DNA of 64,000 nucleotides from Hyperoodon ampullatus (Eukaryota; Chordata; Mammalia; Artiodactyla; Ziphiidae): the NCBI GenBank assembly GCA_949752795.1, contig OX457061.1:43494338-43558337 (forward strand). Direction: 5' to 3'. Below are positions 25,976 through 37,857 of the stretch, piece by piece. The notes beneath the pieces are model-generated. The model was given only the letters and a program-made list of their open reading frames with translations, had not been told where the DNA came from and searched no databases. Each line of letters starts with the position of its first letter. The stretch's first letter is position 1. A program made the position numbers and the translations under genes.

Positions 25976-26575
25976 ATTGCTACCATGCCTAGAGTCTTCT
26001 GCACATCCCTTTGGATATTTTAGGCACACTCTCCTGTTATATCCTGAAATACATATTCAGCTTTTGATGGAGAGTCACTATAGAATTAGATAAGAGAAAG
26101 AATAAAATCTCTAGGTCATTAGAATTTTCTGAAAAATCAATACTCCGATTGTCTTTAATAGAAACATATTTAGTGTTTCTCAATGCAGTGAGCTAAACAT
26201 CCATGATGGCATCCTTCCAAAGGAAGTAGTAATGCATCAGTTTTGAGAATCATCATCCTCCTGCCCCCAAATCTCAGTGCTCAGATCACTCAAAAATGGG
26301 CACATTTGTGCTACAGTAGACTTTGCTGGCACTGAAGACAAGTATCTCAGTAAAGCGAGCCTTCGTTCAGAAATAAACTGAAAACACTAAAAAAGCTCTT
26401 TCCTCAGTAACTTTAAAACCACTGTGTAATTCTTCAAGTCTGAGTGTGTCTATAGTAAGAACCAGGTCCATTTGTCCAATCAGAAAAATCTACTTCACCT
26501 AAATAGATTGTTCCCGGCCACAGGCAAACCCAATATTTTATATCACAGCATTACTTGGAAAACCACAAACAACTA

Positions 26576-27183
26576 CAGGCACACCTCAGGAATATTGTGG
26601 GTTCAGGTCCAGACCATCGTAACAAAGCAAATATCACAATAAAGTGAGTCACACAAAACTTTTTGGTTTCCCAGTGCAAATCAAAGTTATGCTTATACTC
26701 TACTGAAGTCTATTAAGTGTGCAATAGCATTATGTCTAAAAAACAATGTACATGCCTTCATTAAAAATACTTTATTGGGGCTTCCCTGGTGGCTCAGTGG
26801 TTGAGAGTCCGCCTGCCAATGCAGGGGACACGGGTTCGTGCCCCGGTCCGGGAAGATCCCACATGCCGTGGAGCGGCTGGGCCCGTGAGCCATGGCCGCT
26901 GAGCCTGCGCATCCAGAGCCTGTGCTCTGCAACGGGAAAGGCCACAGCAGTGAGAGGCCCACGTACCACAAAAAAAAAAAAGAAAAGAAAACTTTATTGC
27001 TGAAAAATGATAATCATCTTCTGAGCCTTCAGCGACTCATAGTAGTAACATCAAAGATGACTGATCACAGATCACCATAACACATATAATATGCAGGGTT
27101 GCCCCAGACCTTTAATTTGTAAAAAAAAAACACAGTATCTTCGAAACACAATAAAGTGAAGTGCAACAAAATGAGGTGTGTCT
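26576..27183 (+). mobile_element. Tigger1-type DNA transposon remnant, internally deleted
   Basis: The left end 'caggcacacctcaggaatat' and right end 'gcaacaaaatgaggtgtgt' are imperfect inverted termini of Tigger1. The recognisable inside ('tctattaagtgtgcaatagc', 'ctgagccttcagcgactc', 'tgatcacagatcaccataac') lacks the transposase gene. A SINE at 26778-26990 splits it. Confidence 0.88.
26778..26990 (+). mobile_element. CHR-type SINE inserted in Tigger1, with 9-bp duplication
   Basis: Full-length-looking copy with head 'cttccctggtggctcagtgg', B-box-like gggttcgtgcccc and an A-rich tail. The duplication actttattg is at 26769-26777 and 26991-26999. The A-rich ends make the true duplication length uncertain. 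Confidence 0.93.
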
Positions 27184-27189
27184 CTTGTG

Positions 27190-28017
27190 AAATATAGATA
27201 TTCTTCTGAGAAAACGATGGCACCATGGATGCCAGCTGTGAGAGAAGCAGGCTCCTCAAGCCCAGGAGTAAGATTTCCAAGCCACTCTTATGGGACTTTA
27301 GCAAATCTCATCAGCTAAAGTCATTTCCCACTAAGGCATCAGAGGTCGTAGCATTTCCATCAGAGTTGAATCTTTCTTATAAAAGCAGTTTTCAAAACCA
27401 GTTATAGATGTCACGGAAAGAACAAATGGTAGCAGATAGAACCCCTCATGTTTCTCTGATCTGTAGACTTTTCTGCCTCTGGGTTTCTTTGCAAGTCAAA
27501 GGGAGCACCTCACACAAGACAGTGGGTCTTGCCTTCTACCCACCCCGGGGCTAGGCTGTGGTTGCCATGGCTACAAAGACAAGAACATCCCTTGGGCTTC
27601 CCCTCAGGAGCCTTTTCAGTTGGCATTTCGTGTATCTTCTTCAGATCCCCGTGGGGCAGGAATCAGATGGAATTCACGACTGCCCCCACCTAACGTGGGT
27701 GATGACCAACCCACGAGCGATGGAACAGAAGCGCCCCGAGGAAGTGGTTTGGGAGGGTGTGGACAGCGGGCTTGCTTCTGCGCCCCATCCTTCTGGGTCC
27801 TAAGGCACTGATCACACATGGGTGCAGGCATCATTCTCAGCCTCCCGCTGTTTTTGTCCAAGGACAGGACAAGAGGTGCCAGCACCCAAGGGACTCTTGT
27901 GCCAGAACAGGCAAGTGACCACGGTGACTGGTGTTAGAGGTCCCGGAGCAGAAGTCAGAACCACAGCATAAACAATGTCACAGCAATAACCATAGCACGG
28001 GGTCTCGAGGGATGTAG
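27190..28017. other. Intron, locally GC-richer, nothing recognised
   Basis: GC content rises at 27480-27930. Overlapping ORFs on both strands (27558-27885) arise from this base composition and resemble no protein I know. Confidence 0.5.
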
Positions 28018-28190
28018 GGCATAGTGGTTAAGAGCTTGGGCTCGGAAGGGGACCTCCAGAAGGCTAGTCTAGCTCTTCCATTGGCCAGGTACCTAGCTGT
28101 GAGAAGGAATTCACAACACCCCACCGGGGCTTGCTTGCCTCATGTGTGGAATGCAGATAACGGCATTCAGAATAATACTAGCATCTCTCT
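28018..28190 (+). repeat. MIR SINE relic, sense
   Basis: 'ggcatagtggttaagagctt' and 'ggtacctagctgtgag' are the typical MIR head and core. Confidence 0.85.
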
Positions 28191-28825
28191 CTTAGATCTG
28201 TGACTATGATTCCGGGAAGAGTCAGATGAGCAGCTCTGGGAAAGAAGGTGGCCCACTCAACCCCACCCCCCACATGACATCCATCTCTCCTGCTCTTCAT
28301 TTCCAGCTACTGTCATGGACTTCCCAAGAGCTATCCGACTCTTCACCAACCCATTTCCTCTCACCTTTCCTAGTCGTCATTCTCCCCATCCTTCTTACCA
28401 GGAGCCACTCCTAGAGTAAGGCAGAATAAGAATTCTGTTACCTGAGACATCCTGAAGTTGGGGCTTTGAAATATCTCATTATTAAATTTTAAAATGTATA
28501 GTATGAGGTCATTTATGTAAAAGTATAGTCAAAAGTAACGGGATTAAAAAAAAAGGTGTTTAAAAAAAATCAGTTTCTTTTAAACAAGCAGACCCTTCAA
28601 ATGCACTTATACTTTGCCAGTTTCCCTTCAGAGATGTGTTAAAAGAGGAGATGGCCCAGAATCCTGCGGGATGCTAAATCACTTTAGAGACATACCACAG
28701 AGCCCTAACGTGAAACTACTTCTTTCTTTCCAATTTGGGGGGATTACACAAGTCATTAGAACTAGGTTAGTTGTGGGGAGGAAAATATGTGCTTTCAATT
28801 CCCATCACTGCAGGCTCCATCCATG

Positions 28826-28945
28826 CAACGTGTTCCTGAGCACTTCCACGGTGCCAGGCAGTGTTTCAGGCACTGAGGGTACAGCAGTGGGTAAAGGAGA
28901 CAAAATCCCGACCCTCGTGGGGCTTACATTCTTGTACAGGGCCTG
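28826..28945 (-). repeat. L2 LINE 3' region, antisense
   Basis: 'gtgccaggcagtgtttcagg', then 'cactgagggtacagcagtgg', then 'cgtggggcttacattcttg' is the reverse complement of the L2 3' region. Confidence 0.75.
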
Positions 28946-29220
28946 CTGCATGGACACGTGCATGCACTTTCACCCTAGTGACCAGACCATGCCGCTAGAC
29001 CTAAAGTAGCTCTGTAAGTTCTTCAACAAGCATAGCCATGTGCAGAACCAAAGTTGCCATGTTCAGAAAAAAAATTTTAAACAAACCAACAAACTTTGAT
29101 TCATTTCACAGAGACCCTATTTCAACAGAACAACAACAAAACAAAAGACAGATAGAGAGGCTTACTCAAATGTGGGCAGCCTAAGAATCTTAGGAAAATG
29201 CTATTTAGAAATTAACATAG

Positions 29221-29559
29221 ACATAGAAAACAAATTTATGGTTATGCAAGGGGAAGGGGGGAGGGATAAATTAGGAGGTTGGGACTAACAGATACACATT
29301 AGTATATATAAAATAGGTAACCAATAAGGACGTACTGTATAGCACAGGTATCTAGCTGTGAGAAGGAAGTATTGAGTATATTGAGTATAGCACTCAATAT
29401 TTTGGGTATAGCACTCAATATTTTATAATAACCTATAAAGGAAAAGAATCTGAAAAACATAGATACATATGTATGTATAACTAAATCACTTTGCTGTACA
29501 CCTGAAACTAACACAACATTGTAAATCAACTATACGTCATTTAAAAAAAATTTTTTTAA
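29221..29559 (+). mobile_element. Short 5'-truncated L1 tail with 14-bp target duplication and internal rearrangement
   Basis: An L1 3' UTR fragment starts at 'acatagaaaacaaatttatg' and ends with an A/T-rich tail. The duplication agaaattaacatag lies at 29207-29220 and 29560-29573. Compared with the copies at 1-713 and 24714-25634, an extra stretch near 29346-29415 interrupts the 'agcacagg...ctcaatatttt' segment, with short tandem copies of 'tatagcactcaatatttt'. Confidence 0.9.
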
Positions 29560-30011
29560 AGAAATTAACATAGGCTCTGAAAGAGAACAACGTATCACAC
29601 CTCATCAAATGAGTTAAAGATCTTCGGGCACCATTCATCCTTTATTGATAGATAATAATTCTCCAAATGCCCTCCAGCCAGTAAACAAGCCCCTTATAAA
29701 CAAGCTTCTCCAGCAGCGAAATAGAAGAAGGGAGCAAAAGGAAACCTGGCAAAGACTAGCCTCTGCAGCTCTATGCTCCTTCTCTGCAATACTCAATTGA
29801 TTGGCTCACACTCCCCAAAGATCTGAGACATTTTATAACCATGACCATAATTGAATGCCAGCAGGGGTTCATGGGGACTTCCCTCTTTAACATTTAAAGA
29901 GGCAACAAGCATCAGTTTAAAAGCCATAAACCTTACCAAGAAGCCAAGGCAGCGCCACAGACGGCCCCTACCTTCCTGACCTCTGCTTTCTTTTTTTTTT
30001 TTTTTTTTTTT

Positions 30012-30121
30012 ATTAGTTTCTGCTTTATAACAAAGTGAATCAGTCACACACACACATCTGTTCCCACATCCCCTCCCTCATGCATCTCCCTCCCTCCCAC
30101 CCTCCCCCTCCCACCCCCCTA
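30012..30121 (-). mobile_element. Very short L1 3' end, antisense, with poly-T
   Basis: A 21-base T run (29991-30011) is followed by 'tttataacaaagtgaatcag' and the C-rich 'tccctccctcccaccc', the reverse complement of a young L1 3' UTR. A tentative 8-bp duplication gctttctt is at 29985-29992 and 30123-30130. Confidence 0.85.
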
Positions 30122-30130
30122 GGCTTTCTT

Positions 30131-32375
30131 AACTGTGGCCATGGATGCCTGGCCACCGGCTCTAGAGACACATGGAGAAAATTCCCTGTCCCTCCTCTAG
30201 GATTTGATGATCTGGCTGCCAGGACAGGATGACAGGCAGGAAAAGGGAAGGAGAACTGCCTGGGGAGAATCATTTCCAGGGAAAAGCAATTTAAAAAGCC
30301 TTTCATCAAAAACTGCTGCTGTGAACGAGACAGGTAATGGATCAGACGGTGCCAGGAACTTCCCAACCTATCCACTTCTAAACTCGTATCCAGGCAGCAT
30401 CCCTGGATTCAGAGAAAGTGGAAGTCTCTGTGCCAAAATCACTGCTTAAATGTTAGAGCTGGAAAGTTACAAAGCATGTCTTTAAAATTTAAAAGACATT
30501 AACAAAAAGAGTATAAAGTCCACTGAGCCTCTTGTCTGTTTGTCTTACAGCCAATATCCTGCTGTCTCCTCACCCTTCACTTCCTCCTCTGTCCCGAGTT
30601 TCGTAAGTTGTGCACATTATTGTCTCAGGTTGCCTTATTATCGAAGCATTATATTTTCCCCATTATTCTTGGATAAGCTTAAATCATAGATCTCTATATC
30701 TTCCTGCAATTTTATCCCAGCCGAGCCAAGTAGCAAATGCCTTATCTTCTCTGATGCCTGTCCAATTCCCCTCTATCTATTAAGCTTTGTCTGCAGCTAA
30801 TTAGAGGAAAGGTATGAATTGAGGTATGAATTGTGTACCCAATCCTGTATTGTTTTTTGAAGTCATCATAGATAATATTAGAGATGATTGATAGTGTCTG
30901 TTGTTTTGAGATGCATATGGCACTTTATTAATTTGGTGTCTGTCACCACTCATGGTTCCATGTATTTGTAAATTACACCTCACGGTAAGATTTTTGTAGA
31001 GGAACTATTGCTTGGATGATAATTTTCCATGAACACAATATTTCCATACTGGGAAACTCGAGGAAGCTTCTCGCTCTTGGCCAGCCTTAAGCAAGGTATG
31101 CTGAAGTTCAGATAGGATATTTTGGTGGAGGTGGGGGAAGACAGGGAATCTTCCTGTTATTTGCTTACTGATCCATGTAATGAGATAGAACAGAAAGTCG
31201 GGATGACTAAACTGCATTAATCCCCCCAAAACTGCTCACCTTTGCCTTAGCTCAGTAGCCAATGACCCATTAAAGCACAAAGCTTAAAAAAATCATCTGT
31301 TAGTGGAGATAAGCGTGATTGCTGCTGGTCTGGTTATACAAACTGTGTCCCATTAAATTAAGCACGTGAGATGCAAAACAAAGAGAACGAGCTCACAATT
31401 GGCATGTGTTCACGGCGCTGGAGCAGCAGCTTTCTTAGATTAATGTGGGTGTACGATGCAGACTATTAAAACCCCTCCGAGCGTGCGTGCGATCGCCGGG
31501 TACCTGTAAGACTTTTCATTTATCCAAATAACACTGAATATACTCATTTGGGAACACACTTGCTGCACAGCCTGGCCCTCTGGATTTCATAGCCTAATGA
31601 TAGCTCCTTGCAGCACTTGGTTGGACAGGCCTCCTGGGGTGCATTTCATCTGGGCTGCCCTCTCTTTGTTACTGAATGTACCACATCTATCTCGGAAAGT
31701 AGGGTGACCTGTTTCTTGTCATCGAAAGAGCCCTGTGGGTTTGGAAAAGCCTTAAATATAACGTCAGCTCCCCATGCAGTTCCTTTTTCTACACTGGAGG
31801 CAGAGCGGGCAGCATCTATTCGGTTAGCTGAGAATCTTCACCCTGCTCAGGAGATACACACCGTTCTGTCCCTGGATTGCGCCGCATGCTTTGAGGCAAA
31901 TTATTTCCTCCTTTGTCCCTTGGAGCAACCGGAATCAAACCAATAATACAGAGTCCAGTTCACAGACACAAAGGCAGACCCGCTAATAAACACAGCCACG
32001 CCAGGGGATGTGTGGGGTCTGCGTGGGTGTCCCTGGCCCTCTGATCGCTGCCACATGCCCACCTGCACATTCTCATCCTCCTTGTCATTGAGAAGCTGTT
32101 GTTGCTGCAGGCTTGCAGGGACCGAAATCAAGACTCAGGGTCAACTGCCCCCAAGTTGCTGAGCAGTCAAGGATGACTCCCTGGGGAAAAATTGTTGCTT
32201 CTCCATGAGGCAGCGTAAGGAGCCATGGCTCTGGGAGCACAAAGAAGAGGTATACTTTCAAGGTTTAAGATTTTTTTTCAGTATTGGATAAAGAAGCCCA
32301 GTTCTCACCCAGAATACATACTATATAATTAATATAAAGCTCTAGAATAGGCAAAATGAATCCAAGGCTTAAAAA
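30131..32375. other. Intron with a candidate regulatory stretch
   Basis: No transposon is recognised between the L1 end and the SINE duplication at 32376. It includes a repeat-free block with a CpG cluster described separately. Confidence 0.5.
31240..31520. promoter_or_regulatory. Candidate conserved non-coding regulatory element (inference)
   Basis: A transposon-free block with AT-rich homeodomain-like motifs ('cccattaaattaagc'), a palindromic E-box CACGTG at 31363-31368, and six CpGs within 31478-31498 in an otherwise CpG-poor intron. CpG retention can reflect constraint or lack of germline methylation. There is no direct evidence of function. Confidence 0.25.
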
Positions 32376-32386
32376 AATCACAACAG

Positions 32387-32588
32387 CAGGGGCTTCCCTG
32401 GTGGCGCAGTGGTTGAGAGTACACCTGACGATGCAGGGGACACGGGTTCATGTCCCGGGTCCGGGAAGATCCCACATGCCGTGGAGCGGCTGGGCACGTG
32501 AGCTATGGCCGCTGAGCCTGCACGTCTGGAGCCTGTGCTCCACAACAGGACCGCAACGGGAGAGGCCACAGTGAGAGGCCCGCGTACC

Positions 32589-32617
<29 letters not shown>
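32387..32617 (+). mobile_element. CHR-type SINE with 11-bp duplication and a small internal duplication
   Basis: The head 'cttccctggtggcgcagtgg' is followed by the usual body and a long A tail. The duplication aatcacaacag is at 32376-32386 and 32618-32628. Relative to the other copies it has an extra 'aggaccgcaacggg' segment near 32545. Confidence 0.93.
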
Positions 32618-32622
<5 letters not shown>

Positions 32623-32709
32623 CAACAGTGATTGCTGTTGATGGAGGGTGGGTGGAAGGGACTGACTGGCAAAGCACAGGAGGAAACTTTATGGGGTGAC
32701 AGTAATGCT

Positions 32710-32825
32710 CTGGGTGTTGATAATAGTTTGATTACATGGGAGTATGTATTTGTCAAAGCTCATGGAATAAGACATTTAGGACTAGTGTATCTCATTGTAT
32801 GTAAGTTTCATCTCAAAGAAATAAA
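32710..32825 (+). repeat. Possible old L1 3' end
   Basis: 'gtgttgataatagtttgatt' followed by 'atctcattgtatgtaagttt' and a terminal 'aaagaaataaag' resembles L1ME/L1M 3' ends. It precedes a purine-rich tail. Confidence 0.45.
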
Positions 32826-32902
32826 GAGAGAGAAAAAGGAGAGAGAGAGAGAAAGGGAAGGAAGGAATGGAGGGAGGAAGGGAGGGAGGGAGAGAGAGAC
32901 CA
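32826..32902. repeat. Purine-only (GAGA)/(GGAA)/(GGGA) run
   Basis: About 75 bases of almost pure purine on the plus strand, probably expanded from the A-rich tail of the preceding element. Confidence 0.9.
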
Positions 32903-34129
32903 TAAACAAATATTGAACTCTAGCATGTGCTTGTTGAAGTGTTTAGGGTTGAAGTGTCCTATTGTCTGCAGCTTACTTTGAAATGCTTCTAAAAATGAAG
33001 GGATGGATGATGATAAAGAGGTCTTCACTGGAGAATCTAGGTGGGTGTATGGATGTTCACTGAACCATTCTTTCAACTTTTCTGTATGTTTGAAACTTTT
33101 TGTTAATAAAATACAGGGAATGGAAGGAAGAAATTCAATTCTATGTTTTAGAAGTCAGGTTTCAGAGTTGGTGATTTGGGGGATGTGCCAGATGGAATCT
33201 CTCACCCAGAAAGAAGTCTAAGATGTAAGAACCAGGGCTGTCGCAAACAATGGCAGTACACACAGTTCTTCCTGTGCTTTGCATGGATTCTACTGCTTGG
33301 GGCCTCTCTCTCTCTCAGCTCTGCTGGACTGTAATATACAACTCTGCTTGACAGCAGAGCTCAGATACCTGAAGCAAGAAAAATTTCCTTTGGATAATTT
33401 GCAGACTTTGACCTGAAATAAGGGCAGATACATTTAGATATAAGATTTGTTATCTGACTGCTGTGCTATTTCAAAGTATCTTTGTTACTGCTTGTGATGG
33501 AAAACTCCTCCACCATCAGGGAAATGAATCAGACCGGTTACTAAAACCTTACACTACAGCTCTCCTGCCTATATCCATCTTACTATCATACTGACCTAAG
33601 TTCACCTCTTTAAAAAAATTCTTTTAGTGTGATACATGCTGGTAAAGAATTCTTTTTTTTTTCTTTAAAAACAGAATATATTGGCTGACCAAACAAGTTA
33701 AGTTACATCCCTGGACACTTTAACAACACAGGGTCCTTTCTAAATTTCTTTAGGTTCTAATTTATAACTCTCAAGTCTAAGGGCTAAAGGATGAGAACAA
33801 AGACATGAATATCAATAAAAATTACTGGTATTTGCTTTGGGATTCAGTCTTAGATGCTTACTAAGTGAGGTAAATACATGAACTAACTATCTAGGGTGTA
33901 TCCCACTTTCCTCCCAGATCATCCCTCCTGCTAAGTTCCAAGACCCAAGAAAAGACAGCTGAGAAAAGAAGAAAAACCTGGAACTTGCTTTCCCAAGTGG
34001 CATGTCCATGGTAGTATGCCAAGGTTAAGTAAAACCATAGAACTTCCATAAGAGTTCATTTTACTTGACTATCTGGGGGAATATATTTTCATACTAAAAT
34101 ATAACACATATATTCTGGGACAGTGTGCA
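32903..34129. other. Intron, nothing recognised
   Basis: AT-rich non-coding sequence. No exon or clear repeat. Confidence 0.5.
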
Positions 34130-34640
34130 AAAGTCCCATGTTGTAGTAGACTGTTACTTTGGTGGTCTCAATAAACTATGACTCCTTATTTTCATGTTCT
34201 TGTGTGAGCTTCTGGCTTTGAATCCAGGCTGGCCCTACGATCTGCTTTAACCGATAACTGAAAGTGAAACTATGCTGGTTCTAGACCTTAAGACTTAAGA
34301 AGGCCTTTCAGCTTTCACTGTTACACTTTTTAAAATGTTTGACTACCTTGAGTCTTTCATGCTGTGAGAAAGTAAGAGTGTCCATGTGCAGAAGTCCATG
34401 TAGAGGAGAACTGAGTGCCTTGACCAATAATCCTGCTGAATTCCCAGCCAGCAATCACCAACTTCCTGCCATGTGCAAGAGACAATTTTGGACCTTCCAA
34501 AAGTCTAAGCCAACACCGTACGAAGTAGAAAACCTTCTGGTCAACCCACAGAACTCTGAGAAATAATCAGTTGTTCTTGTTTTAAGCTGCTAAATTTGGG
34601 GGCAGTTTGTTACACAGAATTAGATAACCAAAACTTATGT
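34130..34640 (+). repeat. MLT1-type MaLR LTR relic
   Basis: The block ends in the MLT1 signature 'ttgttttaagctgctaaatt' followed by 'gcagtttgttacacag' and 'attagataaccaa'. The upstream 500 bases follow MLT1 order, with Cys/Pro-rich nonsense ORFs. Confidence 0.75.
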
Positions 34641-34675
34641 TTAAAGTAAAATTTGTGATTTCAAAGAAATTTTAT

Positions 34676-35022
34676 TTTTTAACTTAAAAAAATTTTTTTA
34701 AATTTATTTTATTTATTTATTTTTGGCTGCATTGGGTCTTCATTGCTGTGAGGGCTTTCTCTAGTTGCGGCGAGTGGGGGCTACTCTTCGTTGTGGTGCG
34801 GCGGGCGTCTCATTGCAGTGGCTTCTCTTGTTGCAGAGCATGGGCTCTAGGCACACGGGCTCAGTAGTTGTGGCTCACAGGCTCTAGAGAGCAGGCTCAG
34901 TAGTTGTGGTGCACGGGCTTAGTTTCTCTGTGGCACGTGGAATCTTACTGGACCAGGGCTCAAACCTGTGTGCCCCGCACTGGCAGGCAGATTCTTAACC
35001 ACTGCACCACCAGGGAAGCCCC
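34676..35022 (-). mobile_element. Long CHR-type SINE, antisense, 15-bp duplication
   Basis: The right end 'accaccagggaagcccc' is the reverse complement of the SINE head. The left end is an A/T-rich tail. The body ('ggcgagtgggggctactctt', 'ctcagtagttgtggctcac') is the longer, older CHR relative. The duplication tcaaagaaattttat lies at 34661-34675 and 35023-35037. Confidence 0.93.
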
Positions 35023-35939
35023 TCAAAGAAATTTTATAATCGAAAAAGGCATCTTACTTAGAATTATCCCTGAGACCTCTATCAAGGTACTTCAGTGAAG
35101 ATGATCAAGAGGCATTTCCTTAGAATATAATTCACGAGAAGATAATCCCCCAGATTCAGGTGTATTTTCTAGTTGTTACATGATCAAGAGGAGCCTCATA
35201 TCCTAAGCCTTTGGTAGATGATCAGACATAAGCATTTTTTAATCATGCCTGTTCGTACCAAGGGATCATTTCAAGACATTATGGAAGTAGGAACCTCATT
35301 TATATCAAGTGTATTTTCTTCTCTCAAACTACTGCTCTTGTTACTAAGAGCCTCTAGCCATATGGCCAGTTGCAACTAATCCTAGACAGTGAGAAAACAT
35401 CAGGAAAGCCTGGTCTACATCTGTTCTACCCAGCACAAAGAACCTAAAGCTAAGGCTAAGAATTGGACCCTCACTCCAGCAGTTCATCGAATGGCCCCTG
35501 CGTAGCAAGACCCTTAGCTCTTCCCAGCAGGGTTAAATCTCTGAATTAACATAATGAAGAATCCCCAGCCTGGGTCAGGACCTGTCACATGAGGACAATA
35601 AGGGTTGCAGTCATTAGTACGAATCAGTCACATCCATGGACCCGTTATTTCCCGGCACCAGAGCCTGAGCAATGGGGACCTAATGTGACCCAAGCTGAGG
35701 TAGAGAAGGAAAGGGAGACACAGGAGAACGTCTACTGAGCACGATTGACATCTATTAACCACAATGAGCTGTGCATAATATACTAGATGCATTATATGCA
35801 TTCCAAATCAGTGAAGATGCATAAGAATCAGACCTGCTGGGCATTATTATCCTCATTTTGTGCATACTGCGATGATGTTGGCAAAGTACTTAGCACAGCA
35901 GCTGGATCTTAATGAGCACCCCAAGAGAGTAGCCATGAG

Positions 35940-36080
35940 TATTTTTTATCATGTTAATATCATTTTACAGAGTGGAAACTGAGGCTGATTGAGGTTACGT
36001 GACTTGCCCGAAGTCACACAAGAGCAACAGTGGGAGGCCAGGATTAAAGTCCAAATCTTCCTGATGCCACTGTCTCCATA
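35940..36080 (-). repeat. MIR SINE relic, antisense
   Basis: 'tattttacagagtggaaact'-like start, 'gaggttacgtgacttgcccg' and 'aagtcacacaagagcaacag' follow the antisense MIR core. Confidence 0.85.
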
Positions 36081-37828
36081 ATAGCAATAATGATGGTGTT
36101 ATAAGGACAGCTGTTTCCTCCTGGCAATGGGCTGAAAAAGTTATACCCTTAGACTATGCCCCAATGATATGTTAAAGTTATATACAAATTCAAAATACAA
36201 AAATGTTTTGGGTCCTGCTTAAAGCATCAAGGGTGTTTTGGAATTAAAGAAGGGAAAAATGTTTTAAAAGAGCCATTTAAAAAAGTAATTGCTATCAGTG
36301 GTAACAAACGGAGAAAGTTCATCCATGAGGCAATCAGCCTGCAGATAAAGGCTGAGCTTCTCAAGGATTTCAACCAAAGCAAATTTTGTAACCCATGATT
36401 TGTCCTGATAATGGACTCAACCTTCCACTACTATGGTTGGAGTGTCTGGGGTCAGGTCAGTTTCATAGTGTGTGGCTCTCTAAGGATGGGGCCCCATCTG
36501 TTAGGGATTTCTGTAGGGTTGGCGGCCAGGTGCTTGGTGATGAGTGGTGGAGACAGAAGTGTTCAGGTAGATTTGAGGTGGGAGAAGCTGGGTTTTTGTC
36601 TTTTCTCTGCCACTTTCTACCTAGACCATGAGTCTTATTAGACTCTCCAAGTCTCATTCTCCTCATCCATAAGAAATTGCCTGAACTTTAGCTGAGATAA
36701 TGTACGTGGAAACAGCTCATGGTAAGTCTCAAAAAAGTTTCCTTTCCTCATCCCTTTCTAGAACTGGTTAAGTTCCTCTGTAACATCTGAACCCAAGAAT
36801 AACATTTTCTTCTGCTTTCTTTGTCCTGGCTGACTTTTGTTTGCCTTATTAACTACTTGGAAAGTAATGAGGCAGAATTTATTTTGTTTTCTGTTCTACT
36901 CTGTGGTTTGTCAAGAAGCCATGTACCTTAAAAAATGGGTTTTGTCACTTCTTGTAAAATTAATTTGAATCTTAAGCAAATAGGACACGAAACAAGATCA
37001 TGTGTCCCTCTTTTCCCCCACTTTATCAAGAAAATAATTTGTGACCTCAAGTAACACTAATAAATAATCTTTCCCCTAAGGAAAAAAAAAAGTGTATATT
37101 CAGCCCTTCTGTCCAATCCCAATTTAAGAGATTTTTCTACTGGGATCCAAGCCAGAAAGCTGAAATGTATATAACAAAGCGAATCTGAGAATGGATACTG
37201 CCATCTTGCTGGAGATGGTTACCTAATATCTCAAGAGGCAATGACTGTTGATGTCCAGAAAGAGAAACAGCATCTGGGACCACACTCTGGACTCGAGCTT
37301 ACACATCACTGATATATTTGGTCTGGCCTTGTGAAGGTTGCTCAGTACAGCTTACAGTCAAGATTCAGAGAGACTGCCATTTTTGTTTTGGGATATCAAA
37401 CCATTTTCTTCTTGAATGTCACATCTTTTGGCTCCACGGCTTTACCAGCTGTCATTAATGATGCTAGAGGATCATTTTTTAATTCCTTTGACAGCAGTAA
37501 AACATCCCCTCCATGGGACACTTAATTTCTTGCTAGTCACTTGATGATGAATAGGTCTCAAGGCCTTTGGCAGCTGTTGGCCAGATTCACACCATCAGGG
37601 GAGGATGCACGGTGATGGGAGATAACCTCAAGTCAATCCTTAAAAATTCCTTTGTCTTGAAAACTAACTTAGGGAAAATGCCTGGCTTAAGGGGATGAGA
37701 AGAAAATGAGCAACACACACTGGGTTACAAAATACCAGTTTTGGCCTTTGCAAGAACCTCTTCCATTTCCTGAAATATGATCCATTCTCTTAAAATAAAA
37801 TGTGTGAAGAAGTGACACAAGTCATTGA

Positions 37829-37857
37829 TTTTTTTTGTTTTGTTTTGTTTTGTTTTG
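37829..37857. repeat. (TTTTG)n microsatellite
   Basis: A T-rich start followed by about four to five TTTTG units, possibly a degraded poly-T tail. Confidence 0.9.

Noticed and set aside
27558..27885. Overlapping 80-90 codon ORFs on both strands
   Set aside because: Locally higher GC lowers stop frequency; no start context, splice sites or recognisable domain.
31065..31095. WPRARS reading on the minus strand, first thought to be the T-Shc tail
   Set aside because: It lacks a correct acceptor and phase, and the true WPRGSPKTA exon was found at 51171-51199.
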